Assembly: GCA_013398615.1 (NCBI GenBank)
Contig: VZSR01001685.1
Span: 30,467,556 to 30,531,555 of the forward strand
From: Brachypodius melanocephalos
Lineage: Eukaryota; Chordata; Aves; Passeriformes; Pycnonotidae
DNA: 64,000 nt
Direction: 5' to 3'
This document shows positions 62,593 through 64,000 of the stretch, in pieces (positions within the stretch are counted from its first letter, which is position 1; each line of letters starts with the position of its first letter). Under the pieces are notes generated by a model. That model was given only the letters and a program-made list of their open reading frames with translations. It was not told the DNA's origin and did no database searches. The position numbers and the translations under genes are program-made.

Positions 62593-64000
62593 CTAATAAC
62601 TGCATCATGTTTCTTATTTGCTACATGACCTCTGTGGCTCTCACAGACACATTAGTTTCTCTACATTTTGTCCAAAGGAAATAAAAATAGATCTAGTCTC
62701 TCAGAGGCATGAATCAGTGCAGAGCCTCCTCTGAAGTCTAGGCAGGATGACATGCAAGATCCACAGTGTGTCACCTCCATCTGCAGGGACACAGAAATAA
62801 CAGCTTTGGTAGCAAGCCAAGGGAGCTACTCACTAAGCAAAATCTGAAAATTCTATTGTTTCTTTATTTTCGCACTTCTTTTCTTCAACTCCCATCTTTC
62901 ACCATGTCTTGTGATTCCCAAGCCTATTAACTACTGAGATTGAATATTATTGCATTTTTACTACATTTTTACAATAAGTTCTTCTGCAAAAGGAAGTGTT
63001 TGTTTTGGTCTGTTTTAACAAGGAAGAATATGAACAAGATGTACAAAAAACTGAAGCACCAGTAAGTACACACACTTCCTTCAGAAAGCACAACTGTTTT
63101 ACCATCCATGCAACTCCTGTGGTATGGGGCACCACAAAACTTGGGGAAAAATTTTCTTGAGGAGACATCCAAGTCCCTGAGATTTCAAATCAGAACTATG
63201 TTGTTTGCACTGGTGCTTCCTTCATAGCAGACCCCCATTAGGATATATCCTTGCCGTGTATTATTTTGAAGGTTTGGCTTCAGCGTGGTCTATCCCTTGT
63301 GACCTGATCATAAATATTCAAACCTCTTCAAGGAGGTAATCCACACCACCAAACTCCCATAATAAATTTCTCAGACTTCTTCTCAGCAGCAGTGGGGTGG
63401 TAGAGACTGAGCTGTAACATGGCACTCGGGCTCTACCAAGCTGGGAGAACTTTCCAGCTTCCTGCTACCACCTGTCTCCAGCTGATCCAGGTACCAGGTG
63501 TTTGCCTGTTCTGTGTTTGGAGACAACACACTGCTCTGGGGGACATCCACTGACATGCCTTTCCCACCCCAGAACTCCCAGATCAAGGCAACAAGGGCAC
63601 AAGCTCCCTGTCACCTCCGAATGACAGACAAAGGAATGCCTGGGCATTGCCCTGAATAGTGGGAGGTTTCTATTCTTTTGTTGTTTCTTTTTTAACCTAA
63701 GAATAGTAAACACATGGAAATCAGCTGTGCAGTTCAGGCACTCTTGGAGCATTATAGATGGTTCAGACACTGAAAAATTCAAAACAGATATAAGTTATTT
63801 ACTAGGACCATTTTTTAAGATGGCAGAAATACATGTTTCCCCTATCTAGAACTTATACAGTGGTTTAAGCAGTCACAGATTTTCAATGGGAGTTGACCTT
63901 ACTTAGCTTTAATTTTGCATCTTTCAGTTCTTTCTTTGTAAAGCAAGATGTCTTTTGCCATATGGTAAAGTTCTTCCTCCATGCCATTGTTGACACTGAT
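62593..64000. other. Unique non-coding stretch
   Basis: No gene is supported. The part from 63330 to 63660 is more GC-rich and has a 105-codon minus-strand frame (63465-63782) without a recognisable domain; it could be part of an old element, but no ends were found. Confidence 0.6.

Noticed and set aside
63330..63660. GC-elevated patch that might be part of another LTR
   Set aside because: No TG...CA ends, no duplication and no recognised family sequence were found.
1..64000. tRNA genes, rRNA, CRISPR arrays, bacterial-type operons
   Set aside because: No cloverleaf with A- and B-box motifs, rRNA core sequence or regularly spaced direct repeats was seen, and the sequence is clearly of vertebrate nuclear character.

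Overview
The window looks like a vertebrate, most likely bird (probably songbird), gene-poor nuclear segment. The evidence is AT-rich sequence with few CpGs, degraded CR1-type LINE copies as the main interspersed repeat, no recognisable mammalian SINEs, frequent A/C-rich simple stretches, and one solo LTR whose ends and AT-rich core resemble an ERVL-class LTR family that I associate with passerines. The species and family assignments are from memory, not from a search.

No intact protein-coding gene, rRNA or tRNA could be supported. The longest open frames (150 codons at 57273-57725 and 147 codons at 37880-38323) carry no recognisable domain. The layout fits an intergenic desert or a very large intron. 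One 108-base segment (41489-41596) has good splice signals on both sides and a symmetric phase-1 open frame with two N-glycosylation sequons. It is the only exon candidate I would follow up, at low confidence.

Region by region: 1-11.3 kb is unique AT-rich sequence with a 19-base unit repeated three times at 6.6 kb. At 11.36-11.42 kb lies a 65-base near-perfect palindrome. 11.4-21.8 kb is unique sequence with short simple repeats. 21.8-23.9 kb is a decayed CR1 LINE covering endonuclease and reverse transcriptase remnants, interrupted by a 100-N assembly gap where the catalytic part of the reverse transcriptase should be. 23.9-31.3 kb is mostly unique, with two perfect hairpins side by side at 30.87-30.92 kb. 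31.3-32.5 kb has a second CR1 3' end, a T/G-rich tract with G runs, and a TA repeat. 32.5-46.2 kb is mostly unique, with a CR1 tail at 38.3 kb and the exon candidate. 46.20-47.24 kb is a solo LTR with a 5-base target-site duplication; it holds the densest CpG patch of the window and two CTCF-like motifs. 47.2-64 kb is mostly unique, with one CR1 tail at 51.7 kb and a CTTT microsatellite with a strand-switch palindrome at 56.6 kb.

There are no genes working together here. What is worth attention is non-coding: the palindromes and hairpins, the LTR with its insulator-like motifs, and several clusters of homeodomain-type TAATTA motifs that could be conserved enhancers.
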